Source: Cavia porcellus
Taxonomy: Eukaryota > Chordata > Mammalia > Rodentia > Caviidae
Reading direction: 5' to 3'
Length of the DNA stretch: 64,000 nt
Assembly: GCF_034190915.1 (NCBI RefSeq)
Contig: NW_026947485.1
Location: forward strand, 131,518,337 to 131,582,336
This document shows, one piece after another, positions 35,406 to 46,600 of the stretch. The notes below the pieces were generated by a model. It was not told the DNA's origin. It saw only the letters and a program-made list of their open reading frames with translations, and made no database searches. How positions within the stretch are numbered: the stretch's first letter is position 1; every line of letters begins with the position of its first letter. Made by a program: the position numbers and the translations under genes.

Positions 35406-36620
35406 TTCTTTTTTTTTTTTTTTTTTTGCTTGGATTTAGTCCCTTTTTTTTTTTTTTTTAATTTAAGAGGAAAAAGAGAAAAACACAAAACAAAACAAAG
35501 TGGTGTAAGGTTACACATAATACAGAACTACAAAAAAAACGTAACAGTAAGAAATCACCTATTAATAGATTACATATTATCATCTTGTAAATAGTTGCTC
35601 ACATCACAGTATCAAAGAATACAAAGTAGACATTCAAACAGAGAGACTGCAAACAGCTGTGTTCAATGATCCAAAAACATTAATATAGTCAGCTATTTAA
35701 CACCCCTAAACACACTTGCTGTTATATCCGTTAGAGCTCTTTTTTTTTTCCCCTCCCTCTCTTTTTTACAACAAAATTTACACATTTTGGATTTTATTAC
35801 TCCTTAGTTCTTATTACTTTTTTGGGGGGGAGAGAATAAAGTCAAATATGGCAAAACAAAGCTGTAAGTCAAAACCAAGGATAGACATAGCACATGATGT
35901 AGAACAGAGTACAAGGTCATCAACAATGGTTATCAACATTGTCTCTTGTTTCCTTAAAAGGAATTGTCCATCTCATTAGATATTATAAAGCCGGACAAAA
36001 CAGTGGAGAACAAGACCAATAAAACTTAGGCATTGTGAACATTACAGGACTTCCAAAGGAGACAATAGTCAAACCAGAATGGGCATCTTTGTGAATCTTA
36101 TTGCCTTCAAATTAGTTGCCTATACCTTCAGACTTGCTACTATCGCACAGAATGGAAGAGAGTCTAATCAGTCAAAACAAGATCTTGGGAGTATTACAGG
36201 ACTTCAAAACAAGTTAATAGGAGATCAAAAAGAGTTACTACTATATATCCTAATTTTTTAAATTTTTCCCTTAATTAACATAAACATAAGAAATAGCTAA
36301 ATAATTTTTTTAAAGAATAGTAGTTACCATAGTGTCTGTCTTTTTCCTTAAAATATTTGGATAAAACTTCATATACTATAGCTTCAAATATTTCCATATC
36401 AAAAAGCCCAGAATAAAGCCTTCTTTCTAATTAATAAGTGAAAATTTTATAAGGCTTCAAGGCCACATAATGGGGAATCATGATTATCACATATTTTTAT
36501 ATATTTGAATCATTACTTACATTAGGGAAACTATTCGGTATTCATACATGCGAGATTGATTTATTTCACTTATGAGTATGGTCTCAAGCTGTGCCCATTT
36601 ATTGATAAATATCTCAATTT
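35406..36620 (-). mobile_element. 5'-truncated L1 inside gag (L1-B family)
   Basis: Minus-strand copy of the last about 75 bp of L1 ORF2 plus the entire 3'UTR and A-tail (poly-T at left on plus). Compared with L1-B (55370-56520) I saw no difference over more than 200 bp near 35500-35750, so it is a recent insertion of the same subfamily. The A-tail is split in two by a 16-bp non-L1 piece (35428-35443). The target-site duplication appears to be a short A-rich 'aagaaaa', but low complexity makes this uncertain. Confidence 0.88.
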
Positions 36621-36950
36621 TCTTATAAAACTTTCTCGAGTTCTTTTTTCCCATTTACTAGACTCAGTGTCCCCTTTTAAACAGTCCTTAATTAGAGTCC
36701 AAATCGGAAACACATCCACAGGAACCTTCTCAGGACCCCAAGCACAATAATAATCTTTAATCTTTTCTCCTACTGTTTTCCAAGTCTCAACGTTAACCGT
36801 TCCCTGTTCCGGAAACCAGGGGCAAACCTGATGCACAAAATCAACAAACCGATGAATTTGAAGCTTAGCTACCGGAATGCCCCTACTCTTTAACAAAGAG
36901 GAAATAACTTGTTCAAAAAGTTCCCGTTCTGATGATGGGGAGTTACCCAT
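36570..36950 (-). pseudogene. gag: Proviral gag, matrix (N-terminal) part
   Basis: Gag start: Met at 36950 begins 'MGNSPSSERELF', with Gly2 placed for N-myristoylation. Matrix motifs follow, 'FVDFVHQVCPWFPEQGT' and 'DYYCAWGPEKVPVDVF', of the betaretrovirus matrix type. True gag sequence ends at about 36620; the last codons to the stop at 36570 are L1 sequence read out of frame. The open frame begins 8 codons earlier, but the MGN start fits the family better. It lies about 135 bp downstream of the primer-binding site. Confidence 0.9.
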
Positions 36951-37084
36951 TCTCAATCCCTGCGTATATGCCACTCCCTGCTACTTTCACTTTTCACTTA
37001 CCCGGGTCGTCTGTAGCAGCGGTCTTCTCGGAACTCCTGATTCTCCTTCCACTGGAAAAACGCTCCGAATGCTTATATTCCAAG

Positions 37085-37102
37085 CCCCACGTTCGGGCGC
37101 CA
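37085..37102 (-). promoter_or_regulatory. Primer-binding site, tRNA-Lys type
   Basis: On the minus strand 'tggcgcccgaacgtgggg' directly follows the 5' LTR. It resembles Lys-tRNA primer sites (TGGCGCCC core) rather than the Phe site of IAP elements. It looks like a mix of the two known Lys forms: 'cgaac' as in Lys3 and 'gtgggg' as in Lys1,2. Confidence 0.85.
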
Positions 37103-37466
37103 GGTACCAGGGCCAGCGTGGGGAAGGAGTCAGGCGAGAGATTGAAGACACAGGGAAACCAGTTGCTCAGGAGGCAAAAGGCGATTTATTGAAGAACTAC
37201 AAAGTTTTTATAATGTTTCAAAACAAAGAGCAGTACAAGTCACTTCAGGACACTTTCTTGTGCACACAGCAAAGGTAAACATGTTCTTGGGCCCGTGAGA
37301 AACTTCTGTTGTTTATGTTATGAAGCTATTCCCAGGTTAATATCAGCGCGATGCTTTGTCTAGAAGGCTGAGGTTACTGCAGGATGAAGAACTGGTTGAG
37401 GTCCAGCTTCAGTGTGTGATTTTCCACACCCATTCACTGCCGGACCCCTGGCTCCCGCTCCCAACA
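37103..37466 (-). repeat. Proviral 5' LTR
   Basis: 364 bp, starting 'tgttgggagcgggagcc' at 37466 on the minus strand. TATA-like TATAAAA at 37206-37212 and AATAAA at 37185-37190 are only about 20 bp apart, so R is short. About 16 substitutions separate it from the 3' LTR, mostly transitions, and it lacks the 52-bp partial duplication found there. Confidence 0.93.
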
Positions 37467-37472
37467 GTTATC
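37467..37472 (+). repeat. Target-site duplication of the provirus (right)
   Basis: gttatc, matching 27828-27833. L1-A resumes at 37473 with 'aggtcatagc'. Confidence 0.93.
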
Positions 37473-40400
37473 AGGTCATAGCAACATGAAACTAGAAATG
37501 AATGATAAAAGAAACTGAAAAATCCCCACAAACACATAGAAATTGAATAATACACTCTTGAACAACCAGTGGGTCACAGAGGAAATTAAAGAAGAAATTA
37601 AACGATATCTACAAGCAAACAAAACTACAAATACAACTTACCAGAATCTGTGGGATGCAATGAAAGCAGTCCTCAGAGGAAAATATATTGCAGTGAATTC
37701 CCACATCAGAAAAACAGAACAAACACAAATAAACAACCTGATGCTATTCCTCAAACATCTAAAAAAAAAAGAGCACATCAAGCTCAAAGCCAAAAGAAGG
37801 GAGGAAATTATAAAGAGCAGAGCAGAAATTAATACAATACAAACTGAGAAAACAATACAAAGAATAAATGAATCAAAGAGTTAGTTCTTTGAAAGAATAA
37901 ATAAATTGATAAGCCCCTAGCCAACCTTATTTAAAAAAGGAAAGAAAAAACTCAAATTCATGCAATAAGGAATGAAAAGGGTGAAATCACTGTAGACTCT
38001 GTAGAAATACAGAAGATCATCGACTCCTATTTTGAAAACCTTTACTCTCATAGGTTTGATAACACAGAAGAAATGGATTAGAAACATATGAACTACCAAA
38101 GCTTGGTCAAGAAGATGTAAAACTGCTGAATAACCCAATTTCTATTAACGAAATTGAAAATGTAATCAAATCCTTACCAACAAAGAAGAGCCCGGGCCCA
38201 GACGGATTCACTGCAGAATTCTATAAGAAATACAAAGAAGACTTAATGCCAACACTCCTCAAACTCTTCAGTGAAATTGAAAGGGAAGCCATTCTTCCTA
38301 ACTCACCCCTGGAAGCAAATATTACTCTAGTACCAAAACCTGAGAAAGACCCAACTAAAAAAGAAAACTATAAGCCAATTTCCCTATTGAACTTAGATGC
38401 AAAAATTCTCAATAAAATATTGGTAAACAGGATACAGCAAATCATTAAGAAGATTATACTATGACCAAGTGGGATTTATCTCAGGCATGCAGGGATGGTT
38501 CAACATATGTAAATCAATAAATTTAATCCACCATATCAATAGAGCCAAAAGTAAGAATCATATGATCATTTCTATAGATGCAAAAAACTTTTGATAAGGT
38601 CTAACACTCATTCATGATAAGAACTCTCCAGAGAATTGAAATATATGGTCTTTACCTCAATATAATAAAGGCCATCTATGACAAACCAACAGCAAACATC
38701 ATATTAGATGGCCAAAAACTAAAATCTTTTACCTTAAAATCAGGCACAAGATGAGGATGTTCATTATCACTGCTCCTATTCAACATAGTACTGGAAATAC
38801 TAACCAGAGCAATCAGACAAAAGAGAGAAATAAAAGGAGTAAGGATAGGAAAAGAGGAAGTTAAATTATCATTATTTCCAGATGACATGATACTCTACAT
38901 AGAAGATCACCAAAACTCCACTGAAAGGCTCCTAGATATAATAAATAAATTCAGTAATGTAGCTGGATACAAAGTTAGCACTCAAAAATCAATAGCATTT
39001 ATATACACTAACAACAAAATCACCAAGAGATAAATAGGAGAAGCCACACCCTTCACAATAGCATCCAAAACATGAAATATTTAGGAATTAATCTAACAAA
39101 AGAAGTAAAAGATCTATTTAGGGAAAATTATAATACCCTGAAAAAAGAAATCAAAGAGGTTCTTAGAAAATGGAAAGCCATTCCTTGTTTATGGATAGGA
39201 AGAATAAATATTGTGAAAATGGCCATTCTCCCAAAATTGTTATACAGATTCAATGCAATTTCAATCAAAATACCACTAGCATACCTCATAGATCTAGAGA
39301 AATCACTCCTAAAATTCACCTGGAACCAGAAGAGACCTAGAATAGCAAAGACAGTTCTAAGCAGCAAAGATAGACAGGAGGTAGCACAGTTTCTGACTTG
39401 AAGTTATACTACAAAGCTACTGTAATAAAATCAACATGGTACTGGAATCAAAACAGAGCTGAAGATCAATGGAATAGATTAGAAGATACAACCACAACTA
39501 TAAACACACTCAACCACCTTATCTTTGGTAAAGGGGCCAAACACGTTCACTGGAAGAACGACAGTCTCTTTAATAAGTGGTGCTGGAAAAATTGGCTCTC
39601 CATATGCCAAAAACTAAAACTAGACCCATGCCTATCATCGTGTACTAACCTAAAGTCTAAATGGATTAAAGATCTAAATATTAAAACAGAAACACTAAAT
39701 CTTTGGAAGACAAAGTAGCTAAAAATCTTGAAGACATAGGGGCAGTTAGAGAATTCATGAACAAGAATCAAACTGCATGGGAAATACTTCGCAGAATCAA
39801 CAACTGGGATTAAGTCTTATTAAAGAGTTTCTGCATATCAAAAGGAATCTCCAGCATAGTGAAAATAAAACCCACAAATTGGGGAAAGATCTTAGTGTAC
39901 TCTCCCACAGACAAAGGAGTTTGTCTAGAACATATAAAGAATTTTAAAAAATTAGACCCCCAAAATTCAAAGTCCCAATCCAAAAATGGGCTTTTGAGAT
40001 GAATACATAGTTCTCAGATAAAGAAACACAAATGACAAATAAATACATGAAAAAATGTTCAACATCATTAGTCATTAGGGAAATGTAAATTAAAACCACA
40101 CTGAGATTCCATCTCACTCCAGAAAGAATGGCCAGGTTCAAGAAAACTACCAACAACAAACACTGGAGAGGCTGTGGGGAAATAGGAATTCTTCTATATT
40201 GTTGGTGGGAGTGTAGACTGGTACAGCCATTGTGGAGGTCAGTTTGGAGATTCTTCAGAAAGCTGGGATTGGAAGTCCCATTTGACCCAGCTATTCCACT
40301 TCTGGACATATTCCCAGAAGAACTGAAAACATCTTACCACAGTGATATGCACCCATGTTTATAGCAGCACAATTTGTAATAGCCAGATCTTGGAAACAAC

Positions 40401-40587
40401 CTAAGTGCCCATCAGCTGAGGAATGGATAGAAAAGATGTGGTCTTTTTATACAGTGGAGTGCTACTCAGCTATAAAGAATGATCACATTGAGATATTTAT
40501 AAATAAATGGATTCAATGTGAGACCATACTATAAATGAGATAAATCAAACTCACATGTGTAAATACCGTATAGTCTCCCTAGTGTAA
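37473..40587 (+). pseudogene. L1-A ORF2, 3' part (RT and C-terminal domains)
   Basis: Continues ORF2 after the provirus. Seen: '[17 protein letters not shown]' (about 38183), '[14 protein letters not shown]' (38866-38907; catalytic FADD is FPDD), the region '[18 protein letters not shown]' and the C-terminal Cys/His segment 'HWRGCGEIGILLYCWWEC', where the His before CWWEC is Tyr. Stops and frameshifts are frequent (TAG at 37880-37882 and others). The final stop aligned with L1-B is at about 40585-40587. Confidence 0.9.
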
Positions 40588-41332
40588 AAAATAGTAAGAA
40601 TACATAAGGTTTTGTGGTAATCATCGTTTCCCATTACATTGCTTGTAAGTCTTATAATGTTTTCATTCTTTAGTTGGAATGGTTTTATTCCATTTTGTTT
40701 GATTTTATTATGTGTGATGGTATGAACAGCTACTTTGAAGACATTATGGCAGCCATTGCTGATTTAATATCATCTTGCTTTGAAATCCTACCATGCTTTG
40801 GTTCTCCTATTTCCATTGGTTCTATCATGTTGTATCTTACTGGATTTTAATATGCATGATAGTATAAACAATTTTTTTTGTCTTTTTGAGACAGGGTCTC
40901 ACCATGCAGTTCAGGCTGGCCTCAAGCTCACTTTGTAGCCCAGGCTAGTCTCAAACTCGCAATGATCCTCCTGCTTCAGCCTCTGGAGTGCTGGGATTAC
41001 AGGCGTGAGCCATCGCGCCTGGCTTAAAATAAACAACTTTTTATGGAAATTGAGATATTATAGTAGCCATTGTTCATTTTCTGTTATTTGATTTTGAATG
41101 TCCTGTAATACTTTAATTCTCTTGAATGGCTTTATACTATTTTGTTATGTTTGATAATATTGTGTGTGAAGGTATGCTCAAATATTTCAAAGAAAGACAT
41201 TATAGTAGCTACTGTTAATATCCGGTTGTCTTGTTGTGAAGTTCTGTGTTGCTTACATTGTTCTGTTCTGATTTGCTTTGTTCTGTCCTCTTTTGTGTTA
41301 TTCTCTTTAAAATAAAAAGAGAAAAAATAATA
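40588..41332 (+). other. L1-A 3'UTR
   Basis: Starts like the L1-B 3'UTR ('gtggtaatcat') but then diverges. It shows repeated related phrases ('ctactttgaagacattatgg', 'agacattatagtagctac') and ends 'taaaataaaaagagaaaaaa'. A B1-type SINE sits at 40872-41028. Confidence 0.85.
40872..41028 (-). mobile_element. B1-type (7SL-derived) SINE
   Basis: Antisense B1: poly-T then 'gagacagggtctcaccatg', 'agcctctggagtgctgggat' and 'tacaggcgtgagccatcgcg'. Flanked by ataaacaa (40864-40871 and 41029-41036). It is closely related to the plus-strand copy at 48999-49149 and carries the same 'aactgcat.gcgagaccctgtctc' type core. Confidence 0.88.
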
Positions 41333-41349
41333 ATAATTGCAATACAGCT
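41333..41349 (+). repeat. Target-site duplication of L1-A (right)
   Basis: Exact copy of 25603-25619. Confidence 0.95.
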
Positions 41350-41629
41350 TATCTTTATTTCACTGCATCTCACTGTGTGTCCATGGCTCTGTGCGTGTGT
41401 GTGTCCAGCGGGTCTTAGCTGCAGAGTATCCAACATGGTCAGGATTCACTTTTGAAAAGGAATTTATGTTCTATTGCTTTTGATACAAAAAGTAACATTC
41501 AACCCTGCCCAAAATAGAGTCAGTGTCTGACAAAATTACGAATTCTGATGAATCTTTATTGCAAAATAGGAAACACTGCTCTGTTGTTTTGGATTTCTTT
41601 TTAGCTCCACCCTTCATTTATTCTCATAT

Positions 41630-41780
41630 TGTCTCAGTAACGTTTATTGAGTATTCACAAAATACTACGCCTTGAGAATACAAGGATAAATAAGACAAGA
41701 TCTAAATCTTTACAATGGTCACACTCTACCCTGATCATGTGCGTTTCAATAATGTCTGAATTCCGTTATGTGGGGAATGA
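41630..41780 (-). repeat. L2-like fragment
   Basis: 'taacgtttattgagtattca' and 'aatacaaggataaataagac' resemble the antisense 3' end of L2. Diverged. Confidence 0.5.
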
Positions 41781-41987
41781 GATGAGAAGTAAGATTTGGG
41801 TCCTGTCTTTAAGACCCCGCCAGTCTGAGACTCAAGCAGGAAAGCATGTTTATAGATCATCATGTTCAGCACTAACATTGTTTGTGGTATACAGAGGAGG
41901 AAATAATTTGTTGTGATTGTGAAAATGTAGCAAGAGGCCCCTGAAGTTATTGTAATGGGTCTCATCTTTGTAGGACTTGAACAGGTG

Positions 41988-42460
41988 CTATGGTTTGTGT
42001 CTAGATGTCCCCCTGCAGCTTCCTGAGAACATAGGTGGGGTTTTCAGAAGTGGCTGGATCTGGAGTGTGTGATGCTGGGATCAAGGGTGCATAGTTAACC
42101 AAATTAGCCCACTGATTGGTTTGGCATTGTTCTAGGTAGGATTAAGAGTCCCCAACCCTGGGTGTGAGTTCTACCGCCCAAAGGGCATGCAGCCAGGGTA
42201 AATTTTAAGAGGCAGAAAAAGGATCCCTGCCCCTGTTTGTCACTTGATGCTTTGCTGCCTTCCTGCCTTCTGCCTTCCCTGTTTTGTCATGGACTGTTTG
42301 TCCTCTGCAATGTCCCTCTGCCATACCACCCTGCCTTGAAGCCAGCCAACCATGAACTGAAAATTCTACAAACTGAGCCAGATAGACTTCTCCTCATTTA
42401 ACTTTTCATGTCAGGTATTTTTGTCTCAGAAATAAGAAAAGTAACTAAGACAATAGATGA
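41988..42460 (+). mobile_element. MaLR-type solo LTR
   Basis: 'tgctatggtttgtgtctaga' at the 5' side, 'gccagccaaccatgaactga' near the end, and a terminal 'caggtatttttgtctcagaa' plus 'agtaactaagaca'. Same group as 19008 and 46850. Confidence 0.78.
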
Positions 42461-42464
42461 AGGA

Positions 42465-42985
42465 AAGAAAGAAATTTCAGGCACAGGTGATAGGGTGCCT
42501 TAAAGAACTGAACAAAATACTAAAGGATTCAGTGAGGGAATGTGAATAATTGTATGGGGCTGAATCTTAGAGTCGATTAGAGTGGGAGTGAGAAAGCCAA
42601 TGTGAGATTGATAAATAATTAGGCTAAAAGTTATAGAAACTGGAATGTAAACTGCCTAATTTCCCTGCAGAAGATTATGTTCTGTTCTACAGCAGCAGCA
42701 GTCCATCAAATGATTTGTGATTTTAAAAATCTCTTTGCCAGCAGCTCACAGAATGGGTTCCATGTGCAACAGGCAGAAAGGACAAGAGGAAAACATGTTC
42801 CTAGATCTGCCAAGGAAATTCCAAGGAGCTGTCCAGTTTTTAATTGGAAGTCTAAGTCTTCTACCACTTTATGACAAATATTAATAGCAGCTTCTCATAG
42901 ACTCCCTGCCAAATGCTGTATGCTAAGCTTCCTACCAGCACATCTGGGCAGACCTCAACGGGTACAATTTTCAAATGAGGAAAAG
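42465..42985. other. Unassigned non-coding DNA
   Basis: No feature recognised. Confidence 0.5.
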
Positions 42986-42989
42986 CAGC

Positions 42990-43378
42990 AGATGCAGTGT
43001 CTGAGACACATTCTCCTTGCTGGGACACAATACCTGACACCCACAGCTTAAATGAGGAGAGGTTTATTGGCTTTCAGCTCAGTCGATGGTCAGCTGACTG
43101 CAAGAAAGGAATGACATGGCAAAGAAGAATGAAGGAGGGAAAGCTTCTCAACCTATGGCAGCCAGGAAGGAGAGAAAAAAGGGAGGAGCTGGGGAGGCAG
43201 AGACACCCTTTCAGGTCACATTCCAAGTGGCTGATCTCCAATCAGGCCCACCTCCGAATAGCAAGACAACTATGAACTCATCAGTGGACAAATCACTTAT
43301 GAGTATGGTGCCCCTGTGATCCAATCACCTTCCAAATGCATGGGAATTTAGGAGGACATCCCAGATCTAAATCATAAC
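42990..43378 (-). mobile_element. MaLR-type solo LTR
   Basis: 'ttgctgggacacaatacctg' at the left and 'gatccaatcaccttccaaat' plus 'ccagatctaaatcataacat' at the right mirror the LTRs at 24410 and 25155. The middle carries a purine-rich tract. Confidence 0.75.
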
Positions 43379-43384
43379 ATATGG

Positions 43385-44265
43385 AAGTTCAAGTTGCCCA
43401 CACTAATAACAAGCATGGCCAAAATTTGAATCTGGTCTTGCCTAACTTGAAAACCCTCATACTTTTGTAACATATTTTGCTTCTGCAGGATATGCTGTAG
43501 AATATCCTCCTATTCCTTGAAGGACAAGTCATTTTAACTATTTTAAATACATGTATACATTGATTCTCAGCCCAGAAAGAAAATTAGGGATCCCTCACTC
43601 AGCCAGTGTAAGAGGAAAAATAACGACATTTAGCATACCTCATGCTCAGAGGCACAGAACTGGACACTCCTAGAGGGTAGGGACATCAAACAAACTGAAA
43701 ATAGTCTTGTGAGCGAGCCCTGGAAACAACACTACCCTCTCACAAGGTAAAAGTTGACACTGTTGTTTATGGAAAATGTAAATAATTATCATCATCAGTT
43801 TTATTTAGCAGTAGACTGTGAGTACCTAATTTGGTGCTCTGCAGTTAAATTTAGTTACTGAATGGAGAACATTCAGTTTTTCAAGATTATACTCTCACTA
43901 CCTGTTGATGCAGCTGGGGCAACTGTATTTTGAAAGTCAGCAAAGCTCTGCCTGCTGGTGAGATTTAAAATCACTTCAAAGATGCTACTATTCCTTTGTG
44001 TCAGTGTCAGAGGGCTGTTAGGGGCAGTGTCAGCTTTTAACCCTGGTAGGATCACACAGAGGCCCACAAACCATGGCAGTACATTTACATCATCAAGGAG
44101 TTTTATAAAACATGCTTTGCCTAGGATCCCACTTCGAGATTCAGATCTAATGAATGGATACCAAGAGGTTGCCATGCAACTGTGTGATTCTAAGTGGCAG
44201 CCAACATGGACAGCCAGTGCCCCAAGGGGAAGCAGATAACTAGAACTGAACCATACTTTACTACC
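43385..44265. other. Unassigned non-coding DNA
   Basis: No gene recognised. The part at 44070-44180 has a weak MER5-like look but I could not support it. Confidence 0.45.
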
Positions 44266-44269
44266 TCCT

Positions 44270-44415
44270 GCCTTGATTATATTTGATAAATCACTTCTAT
44301 CTCTGTCTCAGTTTTTCATCTACATAATATGAATGGTACCTATTTCAGGAGTTATCCTGGGGATTAGGGACAATACACAGAAAGCACTTAGCCTAGAGCC
44401 TAATGCAATAAGTTT
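44270..44415 (+). repeat. MIR SINE fragment
   Basis: MIR core in order: 'ctgtctcagtttttcatcta', 'tgaatggtacctatttcagg' and 'cagaaagcacttagcctaga'. Confidence 0.7.
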
Positions 44416-45289
44416 GGGTGGATTATCTGAAAGGGGCTTAGGCAGAACCACAGACCCAAAAGAAGAAGAGAACCTGAGGCACAGAAGAGAGGCAGAAAGA
44501 TAGATCCATACAGCAAACTTGGACCTGTCACTATCATAAGAAGCTCCTTCTTGGTTCTTGTATTTTAGCTGAATTTCAGCTAAAAGCAAAAGACTGTGGA
44601 AGAAAGAATAATTTTTACCTGAAGAAAATAAGGGCATGAGGAAAGGGTGTTGATTTTAAAGTCCACCTTTATTTTCTTCAGGCAAAAAACCTTTATTTTC
44701 TTTCACTCTATTTGCATACCAACTGTATACCCTGAAACCCAGCTCTCGGGCTTTGACGCTTACTCTGTAATACATCTGTCCCAGTGGTTCTCCAAGACCA
44801 ATAGCACCAGCAGTTCAGAAATTTATTAGAAAAGCAAAATCTTGTAGGGGTGGGGAACAGCAAGATAACATTTTAGAACCATTGTATTAAAGCACGTATC
44901 TTTAGCAACAAAAGTGGTTTGCGATAAATAACTCCACAGCACTTTTCACTTCAGTCACTATATTGCAGCATGTTTGATATATACCAAGTTTCTTGTTTTC
45001 TATGCCCAATGAATTCAACAAATGAGGGTTTCTGCAAATGATTGAATTCTTCTTCATAAAACGGCGTCTTTTAGACTTCACTACCTCCCAGACAGCACAT
45101 CAATTACACTTTCACATATTAATGTTCTTTTGTATGTTTTAAATGTATTTATTCTCTTTCATAAGAGTTTCTTTTCACAATCACTTGCCCAGCAGTCTCA
45201 GTTTAGTTTGGTGCTTTTCCCAATTAAGTTCACTTTTCAAAGCCCTTGGATGGGTTACAATGCTTTCACAGCACATGGAGAGAGCACCA

Positions 45290-45480
45290 AGGCATGAGGA
45301 AAGGGCGCTGATCCCAGAGTCCACCCAGCTGAGAGTGAATCTCATCCCTGCTACATCATAACTGTGTTGTTAAGCAAATGCTTAATCTCTTGTTTCCTTA
45401 TCAAGAAAAAGGGAGTTCATTATTATACCTAGGAAACCTCATAAGATTTTTATAGGTCATGTCTCCTATTCAATAAGTAT
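45290..45480 (+). repeat. MIR SINE fragment
   Basis: 'aagcaaatgcttaatctctt', 'gtttccttatcaagaaaaag' and 'attattatacctaggaaacc' follow the MIR core order. Confidence 0.65.
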
Positions 45481-45594
45481 TGCCTATTCCAGAAGCTTCT
45501 TTGCTTGTTATGATGACCTGAAATATTCATAGACTTTGAAGTGAGAAAAAGCGAGGTAGAATGTTGTGGAATATCAGATAAAATACTCAAAACA

Positions 45595-45770
45595 GTGCTT
45601 TTCAATCCTTAAAGTGCACCTAGATCACTAAGACCTTGTAAAATCCAGATATTGACCCAACGCATTGGAGGTAGGATCTGAGATACTGCATATCGGGCAT
45701 GCTTACAAGAATGCCAAGACTGCTTGTCCTACATTCAAATTACTGAGCTCGTGTCCTGGGACATGTTACA
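45595..45770. repeat. MER5-type (hAT) fragment
   Basis: 'cttttcaatccttaaagtgc' and 'ttggaggtaggatctgagat' then 'caagaatgccaagactgctt' resemble MER5 elements. Weak but ordered. Confidence 0.5.
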
Positions 45771-45831
45771 TGCTCAGTAAACATTAACTATCAGTATCAT
45801 GACTTCAAGAAATCTCTTTGCTTCTAATAAT

Positions 45832-46075
45832 ACAGCTGTACTTCAGTTCATGAACTTAATTCTTTCCAAGATTCCAGTCACACACTGAATTGGCCATACA
45901 CCAAATCAAAATCAGTGGTTGGGTTCAGTGTTGACCTAAGGGAAAATTTAATCCAGTTTGTGATCAATTCAGTTTGCAACCAGAATTATGCAAAGACTTA
46001 AGTTTGTTTTTAAGTAGTAACAGAGTTACTTAAGTACTACTTAAGTTACTAACAGAGTCACTACTATAACCTCAA
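45832..46075 (+). repeat. Tigger-like DNA transposon fragment
   Basis: 'cttcagttcatgaacttaat' plus 'tctttccaag', 'ccaaatcaaa' and 'tcagtgttgacctaaggg' resemble short Tigger-type elements. A piece at about 4105-4200 matches the reverse complement ('aaggtcaacactgaacctaa'), so it is a repeat family. Confidence 0.5.
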
Positions 46076-46144
46076 GTACCTACAAGTAGACACAAAGTGG
46101 AGTACATAATTTTCAAATCAGGAATAGATTTCAAGATTTACCTA

Positions 46145-46600
46145 TTCTTAATTGAGGCTACGTTGCATGACAAAACATCCCAAATATAGCAGGTATGATC
46201 AATTTATATATTAGTACTATAAAATTTTATTTCTGACCCACATCATAGTCCAATGGTCACAGTTCTTTCTTGGAGGCTCTGCTCCAAATGGTGATCAGAG
46301 ATTGGGGCTCTTCCGTTACATGATTCTACCACAGTAGAATGCTTGACTGCAGCTTGAGGGGGAAGGGGACTGGCCAGTGTCTAAGTGGCTTCTGACCAGA
46401 AAAAGAAGTAACTTACACACTTAGTTGGTCAAACCATCATGTGAATCCCAAACTTAACTGCAGGCAGAATCCAGCAAATCTATGACAACAAAATGGGGCA
46501 TTGCTGAGAAGCACCCAGGCACATTCTACTACACATTCATAGCCTCTTCACAGCATTTCAGGTAAAGTTTGCACTACCTAGCAACTTTCAACCTGAAAAT
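46145..46600 (-). mobile_element. Old MLT1-type LTR
   Basis: 'gcatgacaaaacatcccaaa' then 'cacagttctttcttggaggc' and 'ttctaccacagtagaatgct' look like the antisense of an MLT1 LTR. Diverged. Confidence 0.5.

Larger units (their letters stand above)
27834..37466 (-). mobile_element. Betaretrovirus-like (class II) endogenous provirus
   Basis: A complete but dead provirus on the minus strand: 5' LTR (37103-37466), Lys-type primer site, gag, dUTPase/protease, pol, env, polypurine tract, 3' LTR (27834-28254). Gag, pro and pol sit in three frames, each -1 from the last, with a canonical slippery heptamer at each shift. This is betaretrovirus organisation. The env belongs to the MMTV/HML/JSRV-like group by its N-terminal and transmembrane motifs. 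Stops in every gene, an L1 in gag and a foreign LTR in pol make it non-functional. LTR divergence is about 4% by hand count. Confidence 0.95.
25620..41332 (+). mobile_element. L1-A, full-length L1 split by a provirus
   Basis: A LINE-1 with 5' monomers (25621-25964), ORF1 (26047-27114), ORF2 (about 27165-27833 and 37473-40587), 3'UTR and A-rich end 'aaaaaataat'. It is bounded by an exact 17-bp target-site duplication. Without the 9.6-kb provirus and one duplicated 6-mer it is about 6.07 kb. ORF1 has three stops, ORF2 many stops plus the proviral insertion, and the RT signature reads FPDD (38875-38886) instead of FADD. It is therefore inactive and clearly older than L1-B. A B1-type SINE lies in its 3'UTR (40872-41028). 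Confidence 0.95.

Noticed and set aside
36079..36261. 60-codon open frame antisense to the L1 3'UTR, also present at 55708-55890 (minus)
   Set aside because: The two predicted peptides are alike only because both lie in copies of the same young L1 3'UTR. No sign of coding constraint.
27834..37466. IAP-type element
   Set aside because: The primer site is Lys-like, not Phe, and a full env with MMTV/HML-like motifs is present.
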